64,000 nt of DNA. It comes from Stereum hirsutum FP-91666 SS1. Lineage: Eukaryota; Basidiomycota; Agaricomycetes; Russulales; Stereaceae. The notes beneath the pieces were generated by a model. It saw only the letters and a list, made by a program, of their open reading frames with translations. It made no database searches and was not told the DNA's origin. The DNA lies in contig NW_006763151.1 in the NCBI RefSeq assembly GCF_000264905.1, positions 493,643 through 557,642 on the forward strand, read 5' to 3'. Below are positions 36,339-46,930 of the stretch, one piece after another (position 1 is the stretch's first letter; each line of letters opens with the position of its first letter). A program made the position numbers and the translations under genes.

Positions 36339-38832
36339 CTACATCTCCAGCCCCGACATCTCATAATCTATCGGCACATCCTTTCTCTCCATCCACATCG
36401 CATCCTCCGTCCCCAGATTCACACCCTTCCCACAATCCAACCTCCGTCTCGCCGGCAGTTCCTTCAACTCCACTACACTCTTCCCGCGCCCCGATCCTGA
36501 CCCTGGCGCCGACCCTATGCTAGACCCAGAACGCACGACGACATAGTGTTCGCCGTGCCAGCCCACAAAGTTCAACGAGGAAAGTTCGATGGCTATTCTC
36601 CGCGCGGAAGAGTTCCAGATATCGGATTGAACTTGGAATTCTTTGTCTGACATGAGCGAGGGCTGCGGACGTCGTTTTGAGGAACCGCTGAGGTGGAGCA
36701 TGGACAGCTGGGTGAAACGTCGGAAGTAATGTGCGTATTCGTGCTGTTCATGCAATGTCGGTACATCAGGACATGTTCATTTGTGACCAAGACGCCGATA
36801 ACTCACCAAAGGTTTCTCCCAAACCGCCGTACTCAGATGCACCGCGACCATCTCCTGCGGCAAACTCTCCACCAACGCCTGCACAGTCTGTCCCGACAAC
36901 CCTGGTATCCTAACCCTCAACACCCTCAACCCCTCCAACCCCCTCTCCTTCAACAATCCCAACACCCACTCCCACGGACACCCCCCGAGATCCAGCCTCC
37001 TCAACTCTCTCCTACCCCTCAAAAATCCCGTAACGGCCCTCCACAGCGCCAACTCATCGTCATGCCCCACGAGCACGAACCTAAACGCCTCCAAATACGG
37101 CAAAAAAGTATGTCTCCCCTCAATCACATGATCGCTCCCGAACACGACCGCCGCCGCCCCAGGTTGCTCGAACGTCCCATGCAAAGTGAGGCTCTGCAGC
37201 CTCGGCGCGTGCGCGATCCGCGAGAGCACAAAGTGCGAGATCCGCGTGTCGACGAGGTCGAGGTGCGTGAGGTTCGCGATGGTGGTGGATTGGAAGGCGG
37301 TGTCCCAGGAGTGATTTCGTTGGAGGTAGGCGCCAAGCGTGAGGTGTGTGAGGGTGCTCGCGTTAGCGTCGAGGACGGTGCGGACCTCGCCCATGTCCGC
37401 GAAGCCGTCGTCGTCCTCCGCCCTGAGCGTGAATTTGCTGAGCCGTTTGAAGGCGGAGACGCCGACGGCGTCGAAGTGCCACCCGCTTTTGAATTGTGGC
37501 GTCAGAAGGAAGTTTTGTTGGGAGGATTGGAGGAAGGAAAACGTACATGAGGCCGAGTTTGTCGAGATTGGGGTGGGTGTGAAGGATGGTTTTGACCATG
37601 TCTGCCTGCAGCTCTGGATATCCGATCCACTCAAACTCTCGAAGAGCCTTGAAGTCCGGAAGAGCATTCCGAAATATTCCTGCAACGAGATGTCTTAAGT
37701 ATACCCTCCTCCTGCCGCATCGCATCGAAAACACCGGACTCACGACTCATCAAGTCCAAGATATCTCCCTCCTCATACGCCCAATGCAACCTCAACGTCC
37801 TTATCCTCCTCGCAAACTTCGGATCCGCCTTCACCCGATCAAATACATCCAGCCCACGATGCAGACTCTCCTGGTCCTCTCCGAAATAGAGATCGACTGT
37901 CTGGAAGATGACGTGCGATGCGATGTCGCGATAGAAGGGCGAGACGGAGAGCCAGGTGCGGAGGTGGAAACGTGGGATGAAGTGTGCTATGCGTTCCCAG
38001 ATCTCCGGGGGGACGCGTTTGTAGGCGGGGGCATGTGAGAACGCGATCTAAAATAACAAGCAAGTCATGGACATATCGGTCAGAGAAAGGATCGCTCGCA
38101 CGAGCAAGGAAACATAATGAGAAAGGTAAGAAATAAGAGAATGAGCTCACGAGGTTATGACCTCGCAGATGTGTCTGTACCTCTCGATTCGAAGGATCCA
38201 CCTTAGACGCAGCTTGGAAATCTAGGATGAAGCCAGTATGAGACTGACAACCACGAGAAAAAGGAGGCAATAAAAATTCGCATCGACGGCGTTCCCGCAG
38301 TCAGTCGTTAGACCAAGGAAGAGAGGACTCACCGCGTTCAGCATTCGTTAATAGTCTCTGGCCCGCCTCTCTCCGCGCCTTGCCTCTCGCCACTAAAGCC
38401 CTCGCCGCTCCCTCGCCCGATGCTCCCCGCGTTCTGAGATACACATCCAGATACCGCTCGACGTCTTCTCCGTATCTTTTATTTGTGTCAACTCTCATGG
38501 AAATGCAGAACTTGCGAAGTCACATACCGTCCACTCTCGATCATCTCCAACGCATGCTCGAGCAACCAGCTCGCTTTTCGAGGCGCCGGCAAAGTTTGTA
38601 TAGCAGCCAGAACAGTAGCCGTGAGCTCGTCTGGCGGAGGACACATCCGTGGGGAATAATGATGATAGTGCGGCGTCGACGGTGCTGTCCCAGGTGGTCC
38701 GTAATATGTTGGACGTGAACCAGAAGGTGCAAGGTTACTGGTAGAGGGGTAAGAAACTATAGGCGCTGTAACGGTGGCCGTCGAGGGCCCAGCGTAGGAC
38801 TGTGGGTGTGAGTACGACATGTGGTATGTCAT
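36339..38832 (-). CDS. TPR/F-box/LRR protein (679 aa)
   Basis: Probable F-box receptor with an N-terminal helical-repeat module. Exons: 38832-38528, 38475-38333, 38221-38151, 38047-37744, 37679-37547, 37485-36807 and 36743-36339. All phases agree and they total 680 codons including stop. A low-complexity Ser/Pro/Tyr N-terminus is followed by a TPR-like unit (LLEHALEMIESGRYGEDVERY...NAER.FQAASKVDPSNREV). The F-box follows (YKRVPPEIWERIAHFIPRFHLRTWLSVSPFYRDIA) and then a Leu-rich region (LTHLTLGAYL, LTHLDLVDTRISHFVLSRI, ELRRLDLGGCPW). The TPR-like plus F-box plus LRR order is common in agaric fungi. It is single copy here and is not closely related to the neighbouring F-box families. Confidence 0.85.
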
Positions 38833-39727
38833 GCAGCTGGACTCGGAAGTTGAGATTGAGGCTAGTGGTATGGGTGGGTATGAGAACGATGAAACCTAGA
38901 ATGTGCCAGTGAATGAACCAATCAGATGTTGTCGAATAGCATATGTGATGGTCACTAGACGAGGATCTACCAAGCAAAGTTACGGTTTATCTGTCGGCTA
39001 TGATCGCTATTCCGTTATTTCTGAGAATATGATCCAGTGTAACTTATGAGAGAGAACTGATGGTCGTGGTACTGGTCGGTGTTCGTGTTGAGTGGCAGCT
39101 GCGTGGCGTATGGAAGTTCACAGCGACCGGTCATTTACCGTCTCTTACGTAACAATTCAAAGCGGCGTTCTAGTTACCGACGGCTCGGTCTCTTACAGCT
39201 CGAAACATACTCTCAAGGAACACTTCAAGAGGTAGCGGTAGCGACATTGATTATTATGGGTGAATTCGATGAGTGAGTACTTCTGTCGTGACACAACGAT
39301 GACGTTCGCAATAAATAGCAAGCCGGGCAGCGACAAGAAAAAAAGAGTACACAGAAGACGAGTAAGAAGAGAAAGAAAAAGGGAATATGGGATGTGTGGC
39401 ACCAGCCTGCTTTAAACACTCTCCTAGTAATTTACAATGTCGAGAAATTGGGAATGAAACCGGCTTGAATATTGGACATCTAACTCGTGTCGGTCGATCG
39501 AACAGGTCTGCTTTCGAAAAGGAAAGGATACATTGACAAGTAAGATCTGCTTCTCGCACATGCAAATATCATCTTCGAGGAGAGACGGAGAAAAGCAGGT
39601 GCTAGCTAGTCGTAAAATCTCAAGGTGCTACATACCGGAGGCACTGAATAGGGGACAGCGTGAGTAGACGAATTATGTTCACGAAGTCATAAGAACCAAC
39701 TCACCGGTACTCTGATGCTCGTGTTCG
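38833..39727. other. Intergenic region with one copy of an array-flanking repeat
   Basis: About 900 bp. The part 39211-39366 is repeated at 44345-44517, on the other side of the F1-F2 pair. The part 39400-39700 resembles the 3' flank of F2 (42160-42450) and is the downstream flank of F1. No gene recognised. Confidence 0.6.
39211..39366 (+). repeat. Direct repeat flanking the F1-F2 array, left copy
   Basis: Closely similar to 44345-44517. Shared blocks include AGCGGTAGCGACATTGATTA, ATGGGTGAATTCGATG, GAGTACTTCTGTCGTGAC, GACGTTCGCAATAAATAGCA and ACAGAAGACGAGTA. The two direct copies bracket two F-box genes, as expected if the pair arose by segmental duplication. Confidence 0.75.
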
Positions 39728-41412
39728 TTAGTGTCTCGGACTAGTCGTACCAAAAACCCGCAAATTTGGGACACAACTCTCCAGGTGTGCCACAGTAATC
39801 TCCGTTATGGCAAAGTTAGATAGCTGCAGCGTGGCCAACGGAGCTCCTGATCGCTGCCGGTGTTGTATACAAGCCGTGAACCGGGATGTCCATTGGGACG
39901 GGCAATCCAGATGCAGAGTCTGCAGTGCGGGGAGCAACGGCATCGTGGACTGGGGATCGTCGGTTGAAGCTCGCCTTGAGTACAGGGCTTCGAGTAGTTG
40001 CTTGATATGTGGACTCTCCGACGAGTAAGAAAGGGTGCGCAGCAGCGATAGCGGTTCCAAGACGTCTTGACATTGGCGCTCGTCGTTGATAGACAGATTT
40101 TTGAGGTCAAGATCGACGAGGTTGGTGAAAATCCCTTTGCACAGGGGTGCAAGTAGTGAATAAGCATCGACGGGAGAAGAATGGTGGATAAGTGAAAACA
40201 CAGGCCATTCGCTTGTAAACTCATTGGTGTCAGCAGTCAGGCAGATGGATCCAGCATCCCGAGCATCGATGCTAACCGCGCGAAGCACCAGAGGAGCACC
40301 GTATGAAGGAGATGAATTAGTAGAGAGGCTGTTCACGAACGCCGAAAGTTCGTAATCATGCGACTTTTCGATGAGGAAGCGGCGCTGAGCTGAAGAGGGG
40401 ATCTTTATGGCACGGCACAATTTAAGATATTCAATCGCCAATCCTTTGAAAGCGAATTCTTCAAGATAAGCAAGCGATACAATTCGTCTAGGAGGGTTGA
40501 TGGATGCGGAGGAGCCTTGGGCGAACGGCCCTTCCCGGTCGAAAGTAGATATATTGACACCAGTAATGCGTAGGATTTTCAGCTCAGGCATACGTTCCAA
40601 AATGGTTAAGAAAGTTGCGACGGTGAGATTCTCGCGAATAAAACTCCAGAAATCGGGAAGAGTCACTGCAAAGGTGGTCAGGTTGTGAAATGGAAAGGTA
40701 GTCCAGGGCAAGTGTACTCCAGCAGTGACGAGATGGCGAAGACTTGGAAAAGGGGATGCAGATGACGAGGGAGGGAGAAGAGGAGCACCACCCATAGAAG
40801 AGCAAATAAGTTGAAGCCTTTCCAAAAGCGGTGCGCCTTCAGCAATAAGTGACAGAAATTCGCTGAGTCCTGTCGCTGGTCCTTGCGCTGTCTGTAATGA
40901 TAGTCGTCTCAGTCTGTCGCGATGATGGCGAAGGGGTACGTCAGATAAGGCCATAGGCATCTGCTTCGTGTCCATATCGACCGTCAAGAGCGCAGAGCCC
41001 GATCGTTCGAAACATTCCCCCATCCAGCGTGTACCGAGGCAAAAGATTATACGCGCCCAGAAAGCGGGGTTATCCAGGACGAGGCCCCGCCAGTATTGGC
41101 ACACATGTGTCAGATGGATCCAGCCGAGCCAAAACACAGCAGGGTGATTGAAGCCGGCCTTCGTGACGACCTTTGGCGGATCATCGACGAGGGTGAATAT
41201 ATGAGTCCATATTTCTGGGGGTACGCGCGAGAGGGAAGAACGATGAGGAACGTATGAGCTTGGGTCAATAACCACGGGCGGCGTGTCCGAACGCTTTCGA
41301 GTACTGGACAAAGTTCTAAACGTGCGATGAGTATCTGGGCTGGTAATCCACGATAAATGGGAATTTTTTACCCTGGGGATATCGCAGTCACTTGCGGAAT
41401 AAGATCTGACAT
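39728..41412 (-). CDS. F-box/LRR-like protein, 538-aa array family, copy F1
   Basis: Probable SCF ubiquitin-ligase substrate receptor. Exon 1 is 41412-41372 (MSDLIPQVTAISP plus two bases of Gly) and exon 2 is 41303-39728. The 68-bp intron has donor GG|gtaaaa and acceptor gtccag|T, an arrangement shared by all five array members. The F-box region begins LSRVPPEIWTHIFTLVDDP and continues FWLGWIHLTHVCQYWRGL. The remaining 430 residues are Leu-rich. Its middle third is nearly identical to F4 while its C-terminal third is closer to F2, which suggests gene conversion. It ends GTTSPRH rather than GTTST. Its promoter carries the shared motif and, further upstream, a 580-bp inverted-repeat element. 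Confidence 0.87.
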
Positions 41413-41525
41413 TTTGAGAGCAGGACGAAGCGTTGTCAGTGGTAAGAAAGAAAGGTGTCGCTCCGATGTGTCGTTGAGCGATATTGCTCTGCGGAGGTCC
41501 AAACGTTCAAAGTCCGCTGCATGAT

Positions 41526-41537
41526 CGACGTCATTGT
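41526..41537 (-). promoter_or_regulatory. Array promoter motif, F1
   Basis: On the minus strand, CCACAATGACGTCG, a CRE-like site with one mismatch to the TGACGTCA palindrome, about 115 bp before the F1 start codon. A second GTGCCAC-type box lies just upstream, as in F3, F4 and F5. Confidence 0.6.
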
Positions 41538-41566
41538 GGCACCGTGGCATCAGCCTGCCTTAAGTA

Positions 41567-42146
41567 TGGTGGCGTTAGCCACTTTGTAGCCACTTCGTGG
41601 CAAGCCTTGTGCCATGGAACCATTTCCTGAATGGAATACTCGTTTGGGGGTTTCATGACTTATTGTTGCATATACAGAACCCTAGGGATGATATCTAGAC
41701 AATGGTCGGAGCACTTTTTAAAAATTCTCCGGGGGGGATTTTGTCAGAGAAATTTCGCCGTTTGTCACATCACGTGCACGTGACACTCCCATATTTGGAA
41801 TGCAATGTCACCACTACGATCTCTGCCGCTCGCCGCTGTGGCCCGGTGACAGCCTTGAACCTTCTTGCAACAGTGTTTGAAGGCTCGTGGAGTAAGATTC
41901 TCGTGATTCTACAGTTACTTAGAGTCAGATGGGTGTCATTTGCATGATATATCCCTGGTACCAATGGGGACTGGTGCAGTGCCTTGACGAGAATTTCGCC
42001 GCTTGATTAGGGTTAGGGTTAGGAAATTCCCCTGACTTTGGAATGGCAGAATTTACTCTGGAATGGGGGTTTCTGAACCCAGAAATCCTATTTTTGAGTC
42101 AAGAAAAATTTGAATGCGGCGTGACATGAAGTGGCTAACGCCACCA
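41567..42146. mobile_element. 580-bp TIR element with TA target site, non-autonomous
   Basis: Starts TGGTGGCGTTAGCCACTT and ends with its reverse complement, giving 18-bp perfect terminal inverted repeats. It is flanked on both sides by TA. The corresponding place upstream of F4 reads ...GTAGAGTACTTAAGGCAGG with no insert (about 53502-53517). Here the two halves GTAGAGTA and TACTTAAGGCAGG lie on either side of the element on the minus strand. So TA was duplicated on insertion, the habit of Tc1/mariner-type and some other TA-specific transposons. No transposase is encoded. A telomere-like TTAGGG run lies within. Confidence 0.82.
42007..42023 (+). repeat. Interstitial telomere-like repeat
   Basis: TTAGGGTTAGGGTTAGG, nearly three units of the telomere repeat used by many fungi. 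It lies inside the 580-bp inverted-repeat element, not at a chromosome end. Confidence 0.85.
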
Positions 42147-42474
42147 TACTCTACCAGTAATGTAGTTTAGAAGATGTCGAGAAAATGGGAATGAAACCCG
42201 CTTGAATAGTAGTCATCTCACTCGTGTCAGTCGAACAGGTATTTTTTTAAAAGAGGAAAGGATATTTTGACAAGTACATAGGATCTACATCTCGCACATG
42301 CAAACACCATTGGCAAATCATCTTCGAGGAGAGACGGAGAAAAACAGATGCTAGCTACTCGTAAACTCTCGACGTGGCACATACCAGAGGCACTAAAGAA
42401 GTGTAGCGTGAGCATACCAAAAAATCACAAGAATTAACTCACCGGTATTCTGATGCTCGTGTTCGTTACTAGTG

Positions 42475-44159
42475 TCACGTACTCGTCGTACCCATAACTC
42501 GCAAATTTGGAACGCAGCTCCCCAAGAGTGCCACATCATTCTCCGCTATGACAAAGTTCGAAAGTTGGAGCGTTGCCAACGGTGCTCCCGATTGCTGCCG
42601 GTATTGTATACAAGCCGTGAACCGGGACGTCCATTGGGTCGGGCAATCCAGATGCAGAGTCTGCAGTGCGGGGAGCAACGACATGGTGGACTGAGGGTCG
42701 TCTGTTGAATCTCGCCTCACGTACAAGGCTTCGAGTAGTTGCTTGATATGTGGACTCTCCAACGAGTAAGAAAGAGTTCGCAGCAGCGATAGCGGTTCCA
42801 GGACGTCTTGCCATTGTTGTTCGTCGCTTATAAACAGGTTTTTGAGGTGGAGATCGACGATTCCGGTGAACATCCCCTTGCACAGGGGTGCAAGTAGTGA
42901 ATAAGCATCGACGGGAGAAGAACGGTGGATAAGTGCAAACACAGGCCATTCGCTTATAAACTCATTGGTGTCAACAGCCAGGAAGAAGGTTCCGGCATCC
43001 CAAGCGTCGACGCTAACCGCGCGAAGCACCGGAGGAGCACCGTATGAGGGAGATGAATTAGTAGAGAGGCTGTTCACGAACGCCGAAAGTTCGTAATCAT
43101 GCGACTTTTGGATGTCGAAGCGGCACTGAGCTGAAGAGGGGATTTTTATGGTATGGCGCAATTGAATACCGTCTATCGACGATCCATCGAGGGTGAAGTC
43201 TTCAAGATAAGCAAGCGATACGAGTCGTCCAGGAGGGGCGATGGAGGCGGAGGAGCGTTGGGGAGATGGATCTTCCCAGAAACTTCCACTAAGGTCACCG
43301 GAAATGTCTAGCGTTTTCAGTTCGGGCATACGTTCCAAGATGGTTGCAAATGTTGAAACGGTGATCCTCCGATCGGTCTCGAGTGTCGAGTTCCTGATAC
43401 CAGGAAGATACACTCTAAAGGTGGTCAGGTTGTGAAATGGAAAGCTAGTCCAGGGCAATTGTACTCCAGCGATGAAGACATAACGAAGATTCGGAAAAGG
43501 TGACACAGATGACGAGGGAGGGAGAGTAGGATCAACATCGAAGGAAGAGGAAGAGATTTCGAGGATTTCCAAACGCGGTGCGCCTTCAGCAAGAAGTGAC
43601 AGAAATTCGTTGGTTCCTGTATTTGGTCCGTGCACTGTCCTTAATGATAACTCTCTCAGTTTGTCACGATAAATGTCAAGGGGTACGTCAGATAAGGTCA
43701 CAGGCATCTGCGTCGTGTCCACATCGACCGTTAGAAGTGCAGAGCCCGATCGTTTAAGACATTCCGACGTCCAGCGTGTACCAAGACAAAAGATTATACG
43801 CGCCCAGAAAGCGGGTTTATCCAGGACGAGGCCCCGCCAGTATTGGCACACATGTGTCAGATGGATCCAGCCGAGCCAAAACACAGCTGGGTGATTGAAG
43901 CGGGCCTTAGTGACGACCTTTGGCGGATCATCGACGAGAGTGAATATATGAGTCCATATTTCTGGGGGTACGCGCGAGAGGGAAGAACGCTGAGGAACGT
44001 ATGAGCTTGGGCCAATAACCACGGGCGGCGTGTCCGAACGCTTTTGAGTACTGGACAAAGTTCTAAACGTGCGATGAGTATCTGGGCTGGTAATCCACGA
44101 TAAATGGGAATTTTTTACCCTGGGGATATCTCAGTCACTTGCGGAATAAGATCTGACAT
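42475..44159 (-). CDS. F-box/LRR-like protein, 538-aa array family, copy F2
   Basis: Same organisation as F1. Exon 1 is 44159-44119 (MSDLIPQVTEISP...) and exon 2 is 44050-42475, with a 68-bp intron, 538 residues in all. F-box region LSRVPPEIWTHIFTLVDDP and FWLGWIHLTHVCQYWRGL. The middle third (DVPLDIYRDKLRELSLRT) is closer to F3 than to its neighbour F1, while the C-terminal third matches F1, again suggesting mosaic descent. The frame is fully open with no damage, so it is probably functional. Confidence 0.87.
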
Positions 44160-44269
44160 TTTGAGAGCAGGACGAAGCGTTGTCAATGGTAAGAAAGAAA
44201 GGTGTCGTTCTGTGTCGTTGAGCGATATTGATCTGCGGAGACCCAAATGTTCGAAGTCCGCTGAACGAC

Positions 44270-44281
44270 TGACGTCATTGT
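44270..44281 (-). promoter_or_regulatory. Array promoter motif, F2
   Basis: Minus-strand CCACAATGACGTCA containing the perfect palindrome TGACGTCA (44270-44277), a bZIP CREB/ATF-type site, about 110 bp before the F2 start codon. Confidence 0.65.
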
Positions 44282-44344
44282 GGCGTGGCAGCTACACCCG
44301 AAAATATGCCAAAATCTCAAGGAGTAGTCTGGTAACCGACCGTC

Positions 44345-44517
44345 TACTCAAGGAGCACTTCAAGAGATAGCGGTAGCGACATTGATTATTATGGGTGAAT
44401 TCGATGGATGAGTACTTCTGTCGTGACATACGAATACGTTGACGTTCGCAATAAATAGCAAGGGCCCGGGGCAGCGACAAGAGACAAGAAAAAAAAGTGA
44501 ACAGAAGACGAGTAGGT
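44345..44517 (+). repeat. Direct repeat flanking the F1-F2 array, right copy
   Basis: Right-hand partner of 39211-39366. It lies between the F2 promoter and the 3' end of the Ser-rich gene, with small insertions relative to the left copy. Confidence 0.75.
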
Positions 44518-44858
44518 AGGTGGCTAAGTCAAAAAGAAGAGCGAATAGTAGCTAAGTCAAAAGGAATGGAAACAAAAAGGGAATCTGGGATGTGTAGTCA
44601 AAGGCAAAATACGTATGTTCCGAGCGAAGGAGGAAGATAATATAGATACTGGAAGGCATAAATTTGAAAAACGGCGAATAGGGAGGGGGGTCATACACGA
44701 TCGATACACATTCCCGCAAGTCAGGTCGGAAAGAAACCACAAAACGAAAGAACGAAAAGGCCAGAGAGAGAGGGAAAGAGAGTATGGAGGATGGATAGAG
44801 AAACCAATCGCGCACAAGATGAAGAAAACACCACGACAGCCAGATCCGACATAACCGC

Positions 44859-46930
44859 TCATGCCCTGATCCTCCACCCGTCACCCTTCCTATTCACCTT
44901 ACCCACCCCTCCGATACCCTCCCGCACGACGAGCCACAACGCTGTCGAGCTCGCGATATCTTTGATCTCCTCCGCCGTCAGCACCAAACCCGCATCAGCA
45001 TCGTCGTTCCAGTTCGGACGCGCGATCCCCTGCGGCGTCACCGCCCTCTTCCGCACCTCCATCGTCTCCACCACGATATCAGGCAGCGGGAACGGGATCT
45101 TCAACAGCGAGACGACCTTCGGATGATGTGGCGTAGGCGACACCGTCGCCACCTTGATCTTAATCCGACTGTGGCCGTGGTCGCTGTCCGGCCTACGCAC
45201 GGAGAGCACACACGTCCAGGGCGTCTCAGAGTCCTCTGGGTCACTCTCGTTCCCATCGTCCTCCTCTCCCTGTAACCTCCGCGTGCCATCGCCCGCAGAA
45301 GGTGATGCCCCTTCAGTCTCACTCCCCGCTTCTTCAGTGTTCGTACCGATCGACACCGTCGACAGCCGTTTCTCCTTCCTCGACGGACCGGGAGATGTTC
45401 TTATTGGTGACGTGGCGGCTTCCCTCAACGACGTGGCAGACGGCGTACCAGAGCTCAAACCCGTACTCTCCCGCCTGCTCGACCTGCGTCCTAGTCCTGC
45501 GGTACCAGCAACACTATCGATCGTGCCCTCTCTCTTCACCCTCGACCTCGACTTCTTCACGCCCCCCTTTGTCTTCCCTCTAGACCAAATGAACTGCACC
45601 TCCACGAGCCCAGGCAACTCGCCCTGCGGTGGCTGCACCGATCGTCGCCGCTCATCTCCCGAAATATTCATCATCCCCATCATATTATTCAACAGCCCCG
45701 AATTAGACCCCTTGATCCACTTCCGCACGATCCACGCATAACTGTGAGGTCTGCCATGCGGAGGATTATACGGAGAATTCAAGGAGGGCTGGATACCGAG
45801 CACGGCAGGCTGCAGCGCGACGACCATGCCAGGTGACGGAGGTGGAGCGGCGTCACCCCCATCGCTGAGAACGGAAGAGCGTTTAGAGTGGGCAGACGCA
45901 TTTAGAGTGCGAGCGCGTGGGACGGGTTTAAGGAAGGTGGAGTTCGTGGGAGAGGGAGAGACCGGTGGAGAGGAGATGGACGTGGCTGGGCTGTGTCCGG
46001 TCGCGGAACCGTCTTTCCGTTTGAAGAGTTTGCTGAAGATCCGCTTCTGGCGAGGGGTTTCTGCGGGTGGTGAGAGAGGGGCTGCTGAAGGGGCGAACGC
46101 CGACGGGGGCTGATGGTCAAGGCCGGCGGAGGAGATGGAGTAGCTGGAGGAGGTGGGCGTCTCGGGGCGGTCATGTGCGTTCAGTGTGTCCATGGGTGCG
46201 TCCATGCTCCGACGGGGGTTAGGAGTTGGGAGAGAGATGGCTGGAGAGGTGAGGCTTGAGTTGAGACCGAATACTTCCATGGGTTCGAGCACGGCTAGAC
46301 CGATGAGCTCCATTCCGCGTCTGGCAAACCTTGCGATCTTGGCATCAGTGCCGGCATCAACTATCACATTCGCCATGACGTTATGGGCTTGAAGATTGTA
46401 AAGGGGAATGATCATTCGACGAGAAGAACTGCCGGTGGATGTGGACGCCACAGAGGAAAAGGAGGAGACGGAGGTGTAGCCAGAGTACATGGAGACATCC
46501 GACCTGTTGGACTGTGTACGAGAGAGGGAAACGTCGGTCTCGGACCCCGCAGTGCTGGGCCTTCCCTGGTCAAGGGATTCACGTCTCGATGATGAACGAT
46601 CATTGGCTTTGGGAGGAACGAGCTGGACTTGGAGGTTTAGGGGATGATTGGATTTAGCCGGTGGCGGTCGCACGACGATGAAAGTCTGAGGTATGCAAAT
46701 GTGAGTAAATGTCGAAGATAACAGATAATATGGGTTTTGCGCACCTCGTTCGCGAGCTTGCGCTCCTTCTTCTTCACAGCGACCTCCTCCCCCGAGACCT
46801 TCTTGCCTGGTACAGGCTCCACCTCATCCGCAACTCTCGGTGGTTCCGCAGTCTGATGAGGGTATGGACTGGGAGACTTGGGTTCAAACTGCAGCGCAGA
46901 CGGCAGGAAAGACGTGAGGGTGGACAACAT
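44859..46930 (-). CDS. Ser-rich conserved-looking protein of unknown function (670 aa)
   Basis: I do not recognise this family. Exons 46930-46745 and 46685-44859 join in phase (ANE|TFIVVRPPPAK) across a 59-bp intron, giving 671 codons including stop. The N-terminus is charged and Pro-rich. Two ordered-looking blocks stand out. One is around IIPLYNLQAHNVMANVIVDAGTD and IARFARRGMELIGLAVLEP (about residues 150-195). The other is the C-terminal 120 residues (WTCVLSVRRPDSD, IKVATVSPTPHHPKVVSLLK, IPFPLPDIVVE, GLVLTAEEIKDIASSTALW). Between them are long Ser/Pro/Arg-rich, probably disordered stretches rich in RRxS phosphorylation-like sites. There is no signal peptide or membrane segment. It is single copy and sits between the two F-box arrays. 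The 2-kb intact frame and position-specific composition argue that it is a real gene. Confidence 0.78.

Noticed and set aside
36693..37550. 285-codon plus-strand frame
   Set aside because: Antisense shadow of the TPR/F-box gene; Arg/Pro/His-rich composition typical of a shadow frame.
42007..42023. A chromosome end or telomere
   Set aside because: Only 17 bp, internal to an inverted-repeat element, with normal genes on both sides.
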